A stretch of 64,000 nt of DNA from DATKEJ01 sp963768715. Its GTDB lineage: Bacteria > Bacteroidota > Rhodothermia > Rhodothermales > DATKEJ01. Position numbers and translations under genes: made by a program. Positions 44,082-53,019 of the stretch are shown here, one piece after another. The stretch spans positions 558,001 to 622,000 of the forward strand of contig CAVYJC010000011.1 of the NCBI GenBank assembly GCA_963768715.1, in the 5' to 3' direction. Position 1 is the first letter of the stretch. Each line of letters starts with the position of its first letter. The notes below the pieces were generated by a model. The model had not been told where the DNA came from, did not search any database, and saw only the letters and a program-made list of their open reading frames with translations.

Positions 44082-44531
44082 ATGTTTGAACGCGACCACA
44101 TCATGAGGCAGGTTAACCTGCTCGGGCAGGCGATCGCGCGCGCCTTGTCACTCCGATCAGAGAGTCGCGACGGAGAGGCCCTTCGTGAGCTCGATCACGC
44201 TCTCGACGAACTGTCTGAAAGCATGGAGCCCGAAAGGTCGCATACTGTCGACATCCTCGGGTTGTGTGTCGTAGGAGACGGGTCGGTTCAGCCTTTCGCC
44301 TTCGACATCGCTGCCGTGCTCGTTCTTCGCGGGGACATCTACCTGGAATCCGGTCAGCTTGTGCTCGCTCAGAAGGACTACCAGGCTGCGCTGGATATCT
44401 ACAGGTCAGCTCTTGGAAAGCCGCAGGCAGAACTCCCCTGGGACATCCACGATCGTTTGGACGGCCTCAGCGAGCGTCTTCAGGACGCAGGTTTCGAAGG
44501 CGACTTCGACCTGGACGACCTGTCGTCATAA
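44082..44531 (+). CDS. Small helical protein, possibly DUF6483 family
   Basis: The 149-residue cytosolic, acidic, helix-rich protein begins MFERDHIMRQVNLLGQAIARAL, which resembles the start of DUF6483 proteins. The middle (AVLVLRGDIYLESGQLVLAQKDYQAALDIYRSAL) has a TPR-like helix pair. It is divergent from the phosphatase gene. Function is unknown. Confidence 0.65.
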   Translation: MFERDHIMRQVNLLGQAIARALSLRSESRDGEALRELDHALDELSESMEPERSHTVDILGLCVVGDGSVQPFAFDIAAVLVLRGDIYLESGQLVLAQKDYQAALDIYRSALGKPQAELPWDIHDRLDGLSERLQDAGFEGDFDLDDLSS

Positions 44532-44634
44532 CACCTGGCTGGCCAACGAGCTTGAAGGACTGAATGCTTCGCGGCCCCACCTGCCGCCTTTATGGTCCGC
44601 TCCCTATGCTTTTGGGAAACAGTTTCCGAGCGAC

Positions 44635-45339
44635 TCAAGCTCTTCGCGCCTTCAAGTCCGCTTCGATTGCCGCAAGTTTCGTCTCGTCGAGCTTGTACAA
44701 CTGAAACACGATCAACAGCACAACGCCGACGGCAGCCGGGATAAGGCTGAACAGCAGCCGGATGCCGAGCAGCGCCTCGCCCGTCTGCTCCATGTTGGCG
44801 ACGTACCCGAACCAAGCCAGCATCCAGCCCGATATAGCCGCCGCGACCGCACTTCCGAACTTAATCGAAAGCGTCCCCGCGGAGAAGACGAGCGCTGTAG
44901 CACGCCGATGCGTCTTCCACTCGGAATAGTCGGCGGCGTCGGCCAGCATCGCGAAGAAGAGCGCAATGATGGGACCTGTCGAAAACTCGGTTATGGCGCT
45001 CAAAACGAAGATCATCACAATCCCACCCGGACCGATCAGATAGAGGAACGAGCTGCTGACGATACCTATCAGGATACAGACGTTCATGACCGTTCGCTTT
45101 CCGAATCGCGCCGTCAGTGGACCCGTCAGCCCCGCTCCAACCATGGACGCAATCAAACCTACGACCATGAATGCGGCAGCGATCCCCGTGTCCTTAATGT
45201 AATACTTGAAGTAATACATCGTTACGCCTCCCCTGAAGGTTGTAAACGTAACAAACAGGACCCCGACGAAGAAGAGGATCACCCATGGCCTGTTACTGAT
45301 CAGGTCGAGTGCGTCGCGCTTGATCGCGGTGTGTCCCCC
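44635..45339 (-). CDS. GPH-type sugar transporter, C-terminal half (after frameshift)
   Basis: Six membrane helices continue the MFS-fold transporter of the upstream frame. Signatures include GGVTMYYFKYYIKD, MVGAGLTGPLTARFGKR and FAMLADAADYSEWKTHRR (the GPH family D-x-x-D/E-W motif). Inserting one G into the run of five (45335-45339, minus strand) joins PAEGG to HTAIKRDALDLI and restores one about 450-residue protein. Confidence 0.85.
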   Translation of the reverse strand, partial: GGHTAIKRDALDLISNRPWVILFFVGVLFVTFTTFRGGVTMYYFKYYIKDTGIAAAFMVVGLIASMVGAGLTGPLTARFGKRTVMNVCILIGIVSSSFLYLIGPGGIVMIFVLSAITEFSTGPIIALFFAMLADAADYSEWKTHRRATALVFSAGTLSIKFGSAVAAAISGWMLAWFGYVANMEQTGEALLGIRLLFSLIPAAVGVVLLIVFQLYKLDETKLAAIEADLKARRA

Positions 45340-45995
45340 TCCGCGGGTCTGACCCGTTCCTTGGTGCTCGCAAAGGTGATCAGGAAGAGGATTACGCTGA
45401 CAACGGCAAACAGGGCCATCGTCCACTGGTAGCCCTTCGTCTGGTCACCGTGTCCGAAGAATTCGACGAGGTAGATGTTCAGGCCCTGCGTGATGAGGCC
45501 GCCCATAAAAGCAAAAACAAATCGATATGCCGAGACGCTCGTCCGCTCTGTCGGGTCGGGCGTGAGAACTCCCGTCAGGGCCGCATACGGAATATTGTTG
45601 GCCGTAAAGACAAGGATCAGGGCGGTGTAGGTGACGTAGGCGTATATCAGCTTCCCGTTGTAGCTGAGATCGGGGGTCGTGAACGTCAGCACCGTCATGA
45701 TCCCGAAGGGAAGCGCAGTCCAGAGAATCCACGGGCGGAATTTTCCCCAACGGGTGTTCGTACGGTCGGCGATCACGCCCATGAAGAAGTCGGTGACGCC
45801 GTCCCCTATCCGGCACACGAGCATCAGCGTGCCTACGGCGGCGGCGGAGAGCCCGAACACATCCGTGTAGAAGATGGGCAGGAAGAAGATGAGCGTACGC
45901 CAGACGAGATTCGCGGCCGTGTCGCCGAGCCCATATCCGATCTTCTCGCCGACGGACAAGTGCATGCGCGGGGCGCTGGATTCGACGGCTTCCAT
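45300..45995 (-). CDS. Glycoside-pentoside-hexuronide (GPH) cation symporter, N-terminal half
   Basis: I start at 45995 (MEAVESSAPRMHLS) because this avoids overlap with the upstream glucosidase. Six helices follow, with the family signature KIGYGLGDTAANLVW, MGVIADRTNTRWGKFRPWI and NIPYAALTGVLTPD. GPH symporters import sugars or glycosides with Na+ or H+. Sitting 34 bases after a GH1 beta-glucosidase gene, it probably brings in beta-glucosides such as cellobiose. The last about 13 residues are out of frame because of a homopolymer deletion. Confidence 0.86.
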   Translation of the reverse strand: MEAVESSAPRMHLSVGEKIGYGLGDTAANLVWRTLIFFLPIFYTDVFGLSAAAVGTLMLVCRIGDGVTDFFMGVIADRTNTRWGKFRPWILWTALPFGIMTVLTFTTPDLSYNGKLIYAYVTYTALILVFTANNIPYAALTGVLTPDPTERTSVSAYRFVFAFMGGLITQGLNIYLVEFFGHGDQTKGYQWTMALFAVVSVILFLITFASTKERVRPAEGDTPRSSATHST

Positions 45996-46029
45996 TTGCT
46001 TTGCGGCGCGTTTGGATTGGCTGGAGGGT

Positions 46030-47460
46030 TCAGCGGGTCTCGTCCACCGGGATACCACCAGAGTGGATGACGTTCCGGTACCAGTTTGCAGAAGCTTTCG
46101 GCGTGCGCTCGAGCGTCTCGAAGTCGACGCGATACAAACCGAATCGCATCGAATAGCCGAGAGCCCACTCGAAGTTGTCCATCAGCGACCAGACGAAATA
46201 GCCTCGGAGGTCGACGCCGTCGGCCATTGCATCGTGGCATGCGCCGAGATAATCCTGGATGAAGGCGATTCGATTCTGGTCGTCCACTCCCCCATCGGTA
46301 GTCACCTTATCATCGAATGCGGCCCCGTTCTCGGTGATATAAACTGGCGGTCGACCGTATCGCTCGTCGATCCAACGAAGCAGCTTGCCGCAGCCCCAGG
46401 GCACGATATTCCAGCCCATGGCCGTACGGACCCACGCCTCGTCGGCCGTGAGTTTGACGTTCTGGTCTTCGACAATCCCGCCGTTGCCGTAGACATCCAA
46501 GGAGAGATCCTCCCCCACAGCCGGCCGCGATGCATAAAGCGTCGTGTAGTGATTGAGTCCGAAGAAATCAGACGACCCCTGAACGAGGTAGCGATCAGCC
46601 TTCGAAAACTCCGGCAGCCGGTCGCCCACGTTTTCACGCATGACGTCCGGATACTCGCCACGCCAAATGGGATCGGCAAACCATCCGAGGAAGAACTCGA
46701 GCGCAGTCGTCGCCGCGGCTCGATCCTCGAGCGTGTCCGTCAGCGGCTCGCGCCAGTCGCAGTTGTTTGAAATACCGATGACTCCCTTCTGTTGCGGCTG
46801 GTATCGGTCTCGATAGACATCGACTGCCTTTGCATGAGCGCGGATGAGATTGTGCGCGGCGAGGTAGGGTTCCGAATTCGATAGGCGGCCGGGAGCAAAC
46901 GTGCCCTTCCCGTAGCCAAGGATCGCTGTGACCCACGGCTCATTCAACGTAATCCAGTGCTTGACCCGGTCCCCCAGGTGCTCAAAGCAGATTTCTGCAT
47001 ACTCGGCGAAATAGTCGGCGATCTTCGGGTTGAGCCATCCGTCATGCTCCAACTGCAGGGAGATCGGGAGATCCCAATGGTAGAGCGTAACCCAGGGCGT
47101 GATATCGTGTTTGAGCAACTCATCTACGAGCTCGGAATAGAAACGTATTCCGTCGCGATTCGCCTTGCCCGTTCCGCCCGGCTGGATACGGGGCCAGGCA
47201 ATGGAAAAGCGATAGGCCTTAAGTCCCATATCCGCCATCAGCGCGACGTCATCCTTGAATCGATGGTAGTGGTCGCACGCTACATCAGCGTTGGTTCCTC
47301 CCAGGATCTTCCCGGGAGTATGCGCAAATGCATCCCAGATGGAAAGCCCCTTTCCCCCTTCCTGCCAACCGCCTTCAATTTGATAAGAGGACGTGGCACA
47401 GCCCCAGGCGAAATCGGTCGGAAATCGCTTCACTGAATCCGCATTCGAAATGGTCGACAT
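46030..47460 (-). CDS. GH1 beta-glucosidase
   Basis: I start at 47460 (MSTISNADSVKRFPTDFAWG). The protein has about 476 residues of the GH1 family: the N-terminal signature FAWGCATSSYQIEGG, the acid/base TLNEPWV (about residue 166), the nucleophile in VYITENGAAFDD (about 357) and YFVWSLMDNFEW (sugar-binding Trp/Glu). It has no signal peptide, so it cleaves imported beta-glucosides in the cytosol. It is followed by the GPH transporter as a two-gene uptake operon. Confidence 0.92.
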   Translation of the reverse strand: MSTISNADSVKRFPTDFAWGCATSSYQIEGGWQEGGKGLSIWDAFAHTPGKILGGTNADVACDHYHRFKDDVALMADMGLKAYRFSIAWPRIQPGGTGKANRDGIRFYSELVDELLKHDITPWVTLYHWDLPISLQLEHDGWLNPKIADYFAEYAEICFEHLGDRVKHWITLNEPWVTAILGYGKGTFAPGRLSNSEPYLAAHNLIRAHAKAVDVYRDRYQPQQKGVIGISNNCDWREPLTDTLEDRAAATTALEFFLGWFADPIWRGEYPDVMRENVGDRLPEFSKADRYLVQGSSDFFGLNHYTTLYASRPAVGEDLSLDVYGNGGIVEDQNVKLTADEAWVRTAMGWNIVPWGCGKLLRWIDERYGRPPVYITENGAAFDDKVTTDGGVDDQNRIAFIQDYLGACHDAMADGVDLRGYFVWSLMDNFEWALGYSMRFGLYRVDFETLERTPKASANWYRNVIHSGGIPVDETR

Positions 47461-47548
47461 GGCCGCTCGTGATATGAAGGACGTGACCCGGGCATGAAGA
47501 TCGGGAAAACGTGCCAAAGGTACCGCGCTTGGAGCCGTGGGTGCGCGA

Positions 47549-47929
47549 CTATCGCCCCAGCCTCAATGCGATCTGCCGAAGGAGTGACTCCGTGTCATTC
47601 GAGTATCCGCCACGCTCAGGGCCCTTTCGCGAAATGGTCACGGCAACACCCTGCACGGTGGGTTGCTCAATCGTCAGGGTCAAGAGATCGTCGTAGGACA
47701 CTCCGGACATTGAAGAGCGGACCGTGATCGTCTGATCGAGTCCGGATCGATGTCGGTCCTCCACGTACATCCCGAGATCTGAAACAGCCGCCATGGCAGC
47801 GTTGACGACTTGATCAAACGGCGCATCGAAGTACTCGACAGAGGTCTTGTCGGAATTGTTCGAAAACGGCTCCATTTGCGATGACGTGGCGCAGCCGGAT
47901 AGGAGGAGGAGAAGGAGGAGATAGCGCAT
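47549..47929 (-). CDS. Small lipoprotein of unknown function
   Basis: The 126-residue protein has a very short lipoprotein signal (MRYLLLLLLLSGC, Cys 13). The rest is a mixed alpha/beta domain (YFDAPFDQVVNAAMAAVSDLG) like that of small periplasmic DUF3568-type proteins. GGAGGAG repeats stand before the ATG as a strong ribosome binding site. Confidence 0.7.
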   Translation of the reverse strand: MRYLLLLLLLSGCATSSQMEPFSNNSDKTSVEYFDAPFDQVVNAAMAAVSDLGMYVEDRHRSGLDQTITVRSSMSGVSYDDLLTLTIEQPTVQGVAVTISRKGPERGGYSNDTESLLRQIALRLGR

Positions 47930-47933
47930 GAGG

Positions 47934-47979
47934 AAGTGCTAAGTGCTAAGTGCTAAGTGCTAATTGCTAATTGCTAATT
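47934..47979. repeat. Heptamer array (AAGTGCT/AATTGCT), 6.5 units
   Basis: Four copies of AAGTGCT are followed by two copies of AATTGCT and a partial unit, with no interruption. The array begins 4 bases upstream of the lipoprotein ATG (minus strand), so it replaces most of its leader. Its copy number might affect that gene's expression. Confidence 0.85.
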
Positions 47980-48019
47980 CCCTTCCCGTCGGGGATGGCC
48001 GGGCATGGAGTGGTGTCGA

Positions 48020-49021
48020 TCAATGGCCTCTCAGCTTTTCTCCCACTTTCGATTTGACCCAATCGATGTCTCCATACAAAGAACGGATGAAATACCCCGG
48101 CTTTTCGACAAATCCGGGACGGTCGGCAAGTCGTTCCCATTCAAAATATCGGTGTTCGGCACCGGGAAGTGCTTCGAGACCGTTCACCGAAACGTCCTTC
48201 GGCTGCCCGGCTTGCGCAAGATTCACGATTTCACCGTGAATAACGGTCAGGTCGCTAACAACGGCATGAAGGCCATTCTTCCGCATCATCAGCGTGAGGG
48301 TCTCGGGCGAAAAGTAATAGCAATGATCGATCTTGAGCGGCGTGACGGTATTCCGCTGGAAGGCCATGCGCCTGAAATAGTCGGCGCCGTCGGCGAGTAG
48401 GTAACCACCCGGCTTCAATACCTGCCTGATCTTCGTGAACGTCTCATTCGCATCGATCAGATGATCGACGGTGCGGACCATAACGATCAGGTCGAAAGAC
48501 TCGGGCTCAAACGCGGCATTCTCGAAAACGTCGACGACGACCTCAAATCCTTTTGCAATCGCCTCCTCAGCCTCGCGCGCATTCGGCTCGACGATCGTTA
48601 CCTCGCCCCCATACTCATCGCGAATAAACTCTGCCAGCACACCAGTGCCTCCACCAATGTCCATCACGCGAGGCGACGAAGGCAGCGCGCGCTCAAGACC
48701 GGTCACCCGAGCCATTTTCACGAGCCAGTCCAGCGCGCTGTCACCGCTTGTCGCGGTACTGGGGTAGCCTCGCCACTCCGTGACGAGCGGGCGATAGAAA
48801 TCCGTGTAGAATCGGTTGTATGCCTCATAGTCCCAGCGCGGATTCTGTGTGACCAGTCCACACTGTCGGCACATCACGAACCTTCCTGGAAGTCCGTACC
48901 GATCTACATTCGAGATCGTTACAAGCCATGTGCCCCCGCACAGCTCACATTCTGAGTGGACAATTGAAGGCGGGACCTCCTCCTGAAATCGGAGAACCTG
49001 CTCAAAAACCGGTTTGTTCAT
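48020..49021 (-). CDS. SAM-dependent methyltransferase with N-terminal zinc ribbon
   Basis: The protein has 333 residues. An N-terminal zinc-binding knuckle (CELCGG ... CRQCG, about residues 24-57) is followed by a class I Rossmann methyltransferase core with VMDIGGGTGVLAEF (motif I), TIVEPNAREAE (motif II) and VRTVDHLID. This layout occurs in C-methyltransferases of sugar or natural-product pathways, often in polysaccharide gene clusters, but no such cluster is near. Substrate is unknown. Confidence 0.82.
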   Translation of the reverse strand: MNKPVFEQVLRFQEEVPPSIVHSECELCGGTWLVTISNVDRYGLPGRFVMCRQCGLVTQNPRWDYEAYNRFYTDFYRPLVTEWRGYPSTATSGDSALDWLVKMARVTGLERALPSSPRVMDIGGGTGVLAEFIRDEYGGEVTIVEPNAREAEEAIAKGFEVVVDVFENAAFEPESFDLIVMVRTVDHLIDANETFTKIRQVLKPGGYLLADGADYFRRMAFQRNTVTPLKIDHCYYFSPETLTLMMRKNGLHAVVSDLTVIHGEIVNLAQAGQPKDVSVNGLEALPGAEHRYFEWERLADRPGFVEKPGYFIRSLYGDIDWVKSKVGEKLRGH

Positions 49022-49207
49022 CGTCGTTGGTTCTTCCTATGCTTCTCAAGCACGTCGCGCCTCCGCAAAACGGCGCGTGCCGGAAGTGGGAACCGGCATT
49101 GCCTCCCGGTTATCGCTCTCACCGGCGAAGTCCTAAAATACAACGCGAGGCGACAACATGATCCTCAGTTTCGAAACCATGCTCCAACAGCAAGTCGTAC
49201 CACAATC

Positions 49208-49744
49208 ATGACGACGAAAACAATCAGTGGCGCGACGATTCAGTGTCGCCGAGGTAACATCGTCGACCAACCGGACGTCGACGCCATCATAAACGCGGCC
49301 AATGCTCAACTTCGTCCGGGCGGTGGAGTAGCCGGAGCCATTCACCGCGCCGCCGGCCCTGGACTCGATCGCGAGTGCCGACCGCTGGCCCCGATTCAAC
49401 CCGGCCAGGCCGTCATTACAGGTGCCCACAGTCTGCCGAATCAGTACGTCATCCATTGTCTGGGACCGGTCTACGGCCGCGACGAACCCTCCGATCAGCT
49501 GCTTGCATCCTGTTACCGCGAGGCAATCCGGCTAGCCGAAGAGCACGCCCTTCGATCGCTGGCCTTTCCATCGATTTCGACAGGGGCGTTTGGATATCCC
49601 CTTGCCCCCGCCGCCCGAATCGCGATCGGCACCGTCCTCTCAGTGCTGGAGGACCTCTCATCGGTGAAACTGGTGCGCATCGTGCTGTTTTCCACCTCCG
49701 ACCTGGAGGTCTACGAGAAGACTCTGGTCGATCTCGCAGGCTGA
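49208..49744 (+). CDS. Macro-domain protein (ADP-ribose/O-acetyl-ADP-ribose hydrolase-type)
   Basis: The 178-residue single macro domain shows IQCRRGNIVD, DAIINAANAQLRPGGGVAGAIH (ADP-ribose loop with Asn and Gly-rich loop) and PSISTGAFGYP. It matches the MacroD/YmdB type, which removes mono-ADP-ribose or deacetylates O-acetyl-ADP-ribose. No toxin or sirtuin gene is near. Confidence 0.9.
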   Translation: MTTKTISGATIQCRRGNIVDQPDVDAIINAANAQLRPGGGVAGAIHRAAGPGLDRECRPLAPIQPGQAVITGAHSLPNQYVIHCLGPVYGRDEPSDQLLASCYREAIRLAEEHALRSLAFPSISTGAFGYPLAPAARIAIGTVLSVLEDLSSVKLVRIVLFSTSDLEVYEKTLVDLAG

Positions 49745-49790
49745 ATCCATCGTCCAAGACTGATCGGTAGGTGCGGGCCGATGACAAACG

Positions 49791-50016
49791 TCAACCCCCG
49801 AATCTGTGGAATCGCCCGTACGTCACACAGGCTGGGGACTGAAGATGTCTCGGCTCCGGTTCGCCTTCGACTTCGATCACGGCCAGCAATCCCTTGTGCA
49901 CGTACCGGCTTAGCGCATGGTCGACCAGTTTGATCGTCTCCGGAACCGGGAACTCCATTTCGAGAACCGCACAGCTCCCGGGAGAAACTCCAACGACCTG
50001 GAGATACTTACTGGGG
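49791..50016 (-). CDS. nirK: Copper nitrite reductase, C-terminal part (after frameshift)
   Basis: This frame carries the second cupredoxin domain end of NirK: SPGSCAVLEMEFPVPETIKLVDHAL, then SRYVHKGLLAVIEVEGEPEP. Residues DHAL and RYVHKG correspond to LVDHAL and the FNKG segment conserved at the C-terminus of NirK. Removing one C from a run of four (50013-50016) joins it to the upstream frame as NSP-SKYLQVV. Confidence 0.85.
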
Positions 50017-50964
50017 AGAATTAGCGACGGCTCCCTCACGCCACGCCTTCGTCCATACGTTTCCGATCGGGTGGAAGCTGCTCGTTAGATTCGGCCCTCC
50101 ATTGACGAAGTAGACCCTCGCCGTCTCGCCCTTCTTTACTTTCATGGCCCCATAGCGCGTATCGGTGATCGCCATGGTTTCACCGTTGAGTACGACATAG
50201 TGCGGATCCTCCGCCACCATCGAAGTGAAATCAAACTCGAGAAGCGAGTTGCGCGCAGCACCATCATAGACCACGTACACCTCGTTCTGGCCCAGGTAGA
50301 ATTCGTGATCGACCGGTGTGAGTCCGCCCGGGGGCTCGACCAGGATCAGCCCATACATTCCACTGCTGATATGGAAGTCGAGATTGGAAACGGCGCAGTG
50401 ATAGATGAACGCCCCGGGATAGAGCAGCTTGAACCTTAGATGCTTCGTCTGTCCGGGCCCGACCGTCGTAGCTTCTGAACCGCCGCCTGTTCCATAGACC
50501 GCATGAAAATCGACGCTGTGCGGAAAGTGGGAATCCGCCGGATTGGTGATGGTCAGATCGATCGTATCTCCCTGCCGGACGCGAAGCATCGGAGCGGGGA
50601 CTTGCCCGTTGAACGTCAGGTAGCGAAAGTACTTGCCGTCCTCGATTTCCCCTATCACCTCGGTGCACACCAACTCGACTTGATGCGTTTTCGGAGATGT
50701 GTGCTTCAGAGGCGGCGGTACCTGGGTCGGATCGGCGGCCACGCGTTTGGCCTCGGCTACACCAATGCCGGTGGCTGCCGTCGCGCCTGCTTCCCCGGCT
50801 GTCGCTCCTGACGTCTTCTTGTCGCCGGCCGTCGACCGTTCCCGACTGCATGCGGCGAGCACGCTCCCACCGGCAATCAGGGCGCCGCCCAGCCTTAGAA
50901 AGTTTGACCTTGAAATCGGTCGCAGTAGAATCCCGTCCTCTTGATCCTGGTCTGTCGTATCCAT
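50008..50964 (-). CDS. nirK: Copper-containing nitrite reductase NirK, main part
   Basis: The N-terminus is Tat/lipoprotein-like (SRSNFLRLGG ... GGSVLAAC, Cys about 39), followed by an Ala/Thr-rich linker. Two cupredoxin domains follow: the type 2 and type 1 copper ligands are in HFPHSVDFHAVYG and FIYHCAVSNLDFHISSGMYG (His, Cys, His and Met of type 1). SSFHPIG, from the second domain, supplies the third type 2 His. It reduces nitrite to nitric oxide in the periplasm. A one-base insertion cuts the C-terminus; as read, the frame stops in NSPQ. There is no nor, nos or nnr gene in the window, so the NO fate is unknown. Confidence 0.9.
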   Translation of the reverse strand: MDTTDQDQEDGILLRPISRSNFLRLGGALIAGGSVLAACSRERSTAGDKKTSGATAGEAGATAATGIGVAEAKRVAADPTQVPPPLKHTSPKTHQVELVCTEVIGEIEDGKYFRYLTFNGQVPAPMLRVRQGDTIDLTITNPADSHFPHSVDFHAVYGTGGGSEATTVGPGQTKHLRFKLLYPGAFIYHCAVSNLDFHISSGMYGLILVEPPGGLTPVDHEFYLGQNEVYVVYDGAARNSLLEFDFTSMVAEDPHYVVLNGETMAITDTRYGAMKVKKGETARVYFVNGGPNLTSSFHPIGNVWTKAWREGAVANSPQ

Positions 50965-51229
50965 GACACCTCCTCATTTCTCTTTGAGACCGGACTGAAC
51001 GCCGTATGCCGGCGCTCAATCCGCACGTATGGCTGGATGTTCTATACACCCTCGTCAGACAGGTTTCGACCGGCTGTCGGGAAATCGAACTGCCGCTGCT
51101 CTGATCCGTAAAATTCATAAGGTCTGTGATCTCGGCGCACGGGATCTAAAGATCGTCCGAGAGGCCGCCGGTAGATCCTGAAGAAGGGTTCCTGGAGGTT
51201 CGCTCCGGATCCATTCTTTCCGAACTGAA

Positions 51230-52108
51230 ATGCAAACACCACTGCCACAAGCTTCGCTACCGGTCGACGGCCTTGCTCCTTCCGTAGATCCCCTTTTCAC
51301 GGATCTCTACGAGCTGACAATGCTCCAGGCATACTTTGAAGAGCGTATGCTCGAGCGGGCCGTCTTTTCCCTCTTCATTCGGCGGCTCCCGGCCGAAGCG
51401 GAATGTTCCTTCTTGCATGCGGACTCGAGACGTCGTTTTAGATTACCTGGAGGGTCTCCGCTTCGACCATACGGCGATCGAATACTTGAGGTCTATCGGC
51501 CGGTTCACCGATGAGATTTCTGAACTGGCTGCTGGATTTCCGATTCCGCGGGGACGTACGTGCCGTTCCGGAAGGCACCACGGTATTCGCCGGCGAGCCC
51601 ATCCTGGAGATTTCGGCGCCTCTTCCGGAAGCCCAGTTGGTCGAAACGTTCGTAATGAACCAGATTCACCTCCAGACCATGCTGGCTTCAAAGGCATGCC
51701 GTGTCGTAGGAAGCCGCACAGGGAAGGCCGGTCATCGATTTCGGTGCTCGTCGCATCCACGGCACCGATGCGGCAACAAGGCGGCGCGCGCGTTCTTCAT
51801 CGCCGGCGTGGAGGCAACATCGAATGTCGAGGCGGGAAAACGTTTCGGTAATCCCAGTCTCCGGCACGATGGCTCACTCATACATTCAGGCTCACGAGGA
51901 TGAACTGGACGCCTTCGATGCCTTCGCCCGGCTATATCCCGAGACGGTACTGCTCGTCGATACCTACGATACGCTCGCCGGGGTCGACAACGTCATTCGC
52001 CTCGCACGACGTCTCGGGGACGACTTTCGAGTGTCCGCCATACGGCTGGACTCGGGCGACCTGGGTGCGCTTGCTGTGGAAGCAAGAGGCAGACTAGCCA
52101 CTTGTTGA
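51230..52108 (+). pseudogene. Nicotinate phosphoribosyltransferase, multiply frameshifted and truncated
   Basis: Translations in alternating frames give a good NAPRTase: LFTDLYELTMLQAYFEE, then LLACGLET, VLDYLEGLRFDHTAIEYLRS, FLNWLLDFRFRGDV, EGTTVFAGEPILEISAPLPE, ETFVMNQIHLQTMLASKA, GRPVIDFGARRIHGTDAA, FFIAGVEATSNVEAGKRFG, GTMAHSYIQAHEDELDAF and SAIRLDSGDLGALAVEAR. At least six frame changes occur (about 51400, 51435, 51510, 51715, 51770 and 51845). The sequence then ends at ATC before the usual last about 100 residues. It is decayed in a way that single consensus errors cannot explain as easily as elsewhere. The intact enzyme makes nicotinate mononucleotide for NAD. Confidence 0.85.
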
Positions 52109-52205
52109 TGCGCACCCGGCAGGTTGTCCAACGTCTCCAGAAACTGATGCACCTTCCACGGAGATCGATCGGGTTCGCGGAACGCCACTTCAGCGGCTGA
52201 TATTC

Positions 52206-52847
52206 ATGATGGACCCATCGTCTCCGAACTACCGTCAAGAGATGATTCCTGTAGGGAATGTAATCCGGTTCTACACGACGAAGCCATCGCCGCCCGCACA
52301 AGGCGCTCCGTCAAATGGCTCTGCTGTCTCAGGCTCAACAATTATGTTGTGGTGGAGTTCATCTGACTTTACGGATAGTGCGCGAGTTCAGCTTTCGTTG
52401 TTCCCGGATTTCGCTCTTACAGCGATCGATACAACAGTCATTGGAAACAGCGTGGAGGTCTCTGGCCTTGACGACGGGAAACGATACTTCTGGCGGCTAA
52501 GGAGCACTCAATCTGGATGGTCCGCGCCTTGGGACTTTAGCATCGTGGAAGGAACGAGTACAAACGACGACAATCCAGAAATTCCGGATGCATTGGAGAT
52601 CGCGGCCGTGTATCCTGTCCCCGCACAACAAGCGGTCACCATTCGGTATGGCCTTCCGTTCGCAGCGGTGGTCTCTGTCGACGTGTTCGACATCCTTGGC
52701 CGCCTGGTCTCATCGTCGCTCAGGGACCGCATAGGTGCCGGCTGGCACGAGTTGAAGTACGGGGTTGACGATCTTGCTCCTGGCGTATATCTGATCAGGT
52801 TGCGGGACGGCTCAGCTCAGATCTCTCGCAAAGTAGTGGTCTTGTGA
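52206..52847 (+). CDS. C-terminal fragment of a T9SS secreted protein
   Basis: The 213-residue frame has no signal peptide. It holds an Fn3-like domain (ALTAIDTTVIGNSVEVSGLD, YFWRLRSTQSG) and a T9SS type A sorting domain (AAVYPVPAQQAVTIRYGLP, DVFDILGRLVSSSL, GVYLIRLRDGS). Such domains sit only at the ends of long secreted proteins, so I take this as the remnant of a deleted or rearranged gene rather than a native start. It follows directly on the broken NAPRTase. Confidence 0.65.
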   Translation: MMDPSSPNYRQEMIPVGNVIRFYTTKPSPPAQGAPSNGSAVSGSTIMLWWSSSDFTDSARVQLSLFPDFALTAIDTTVIGNSVEVSGLDDGKRYFWRLRSTQSGWSAPWDFSIVEGTSTNDDNPEIPDALEIAAVYPVPAQQAVTIRYGLPFAAVVSVDVFDILGRLVSSSLRDRIGAGWHELKYGVDDLAPGVYLIRLRDGSAQISRKVVVL

Positions 52848-53019
52848 TAGCAATCGGTGCATCACTTGGTTTCGGAAGTCAGTTTTTCAATTTTCGTTCA
52901 TCTTCGGTATTCTAAGGGGTTCCACGCTGGACCACCGACCCATTCCAGCCAAACCGTCCACCCAAACCGCCTACGTTGAAGTGGACCTCTAGCCTTCCCT
53001 CATTAACGCGGAGATTGCC

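Noticed and set aside
45300..45426. Two overlapping transporter genes (half-size MFS proteins)
   Set aside because: Each has only six helices and they join perfectly when one G is added to a G5 run. A split gene is more likely than two half transporters.
51964..52301. Minus-strand frames at the end of the NAPRTase remnant, containing WKVHQFLETLDNLPGAHQQ
   Set aside because: The stretch looks protein-like and may be a scrap of an inserted gene, but I could not tie it to any family or to an inverted repeat end.
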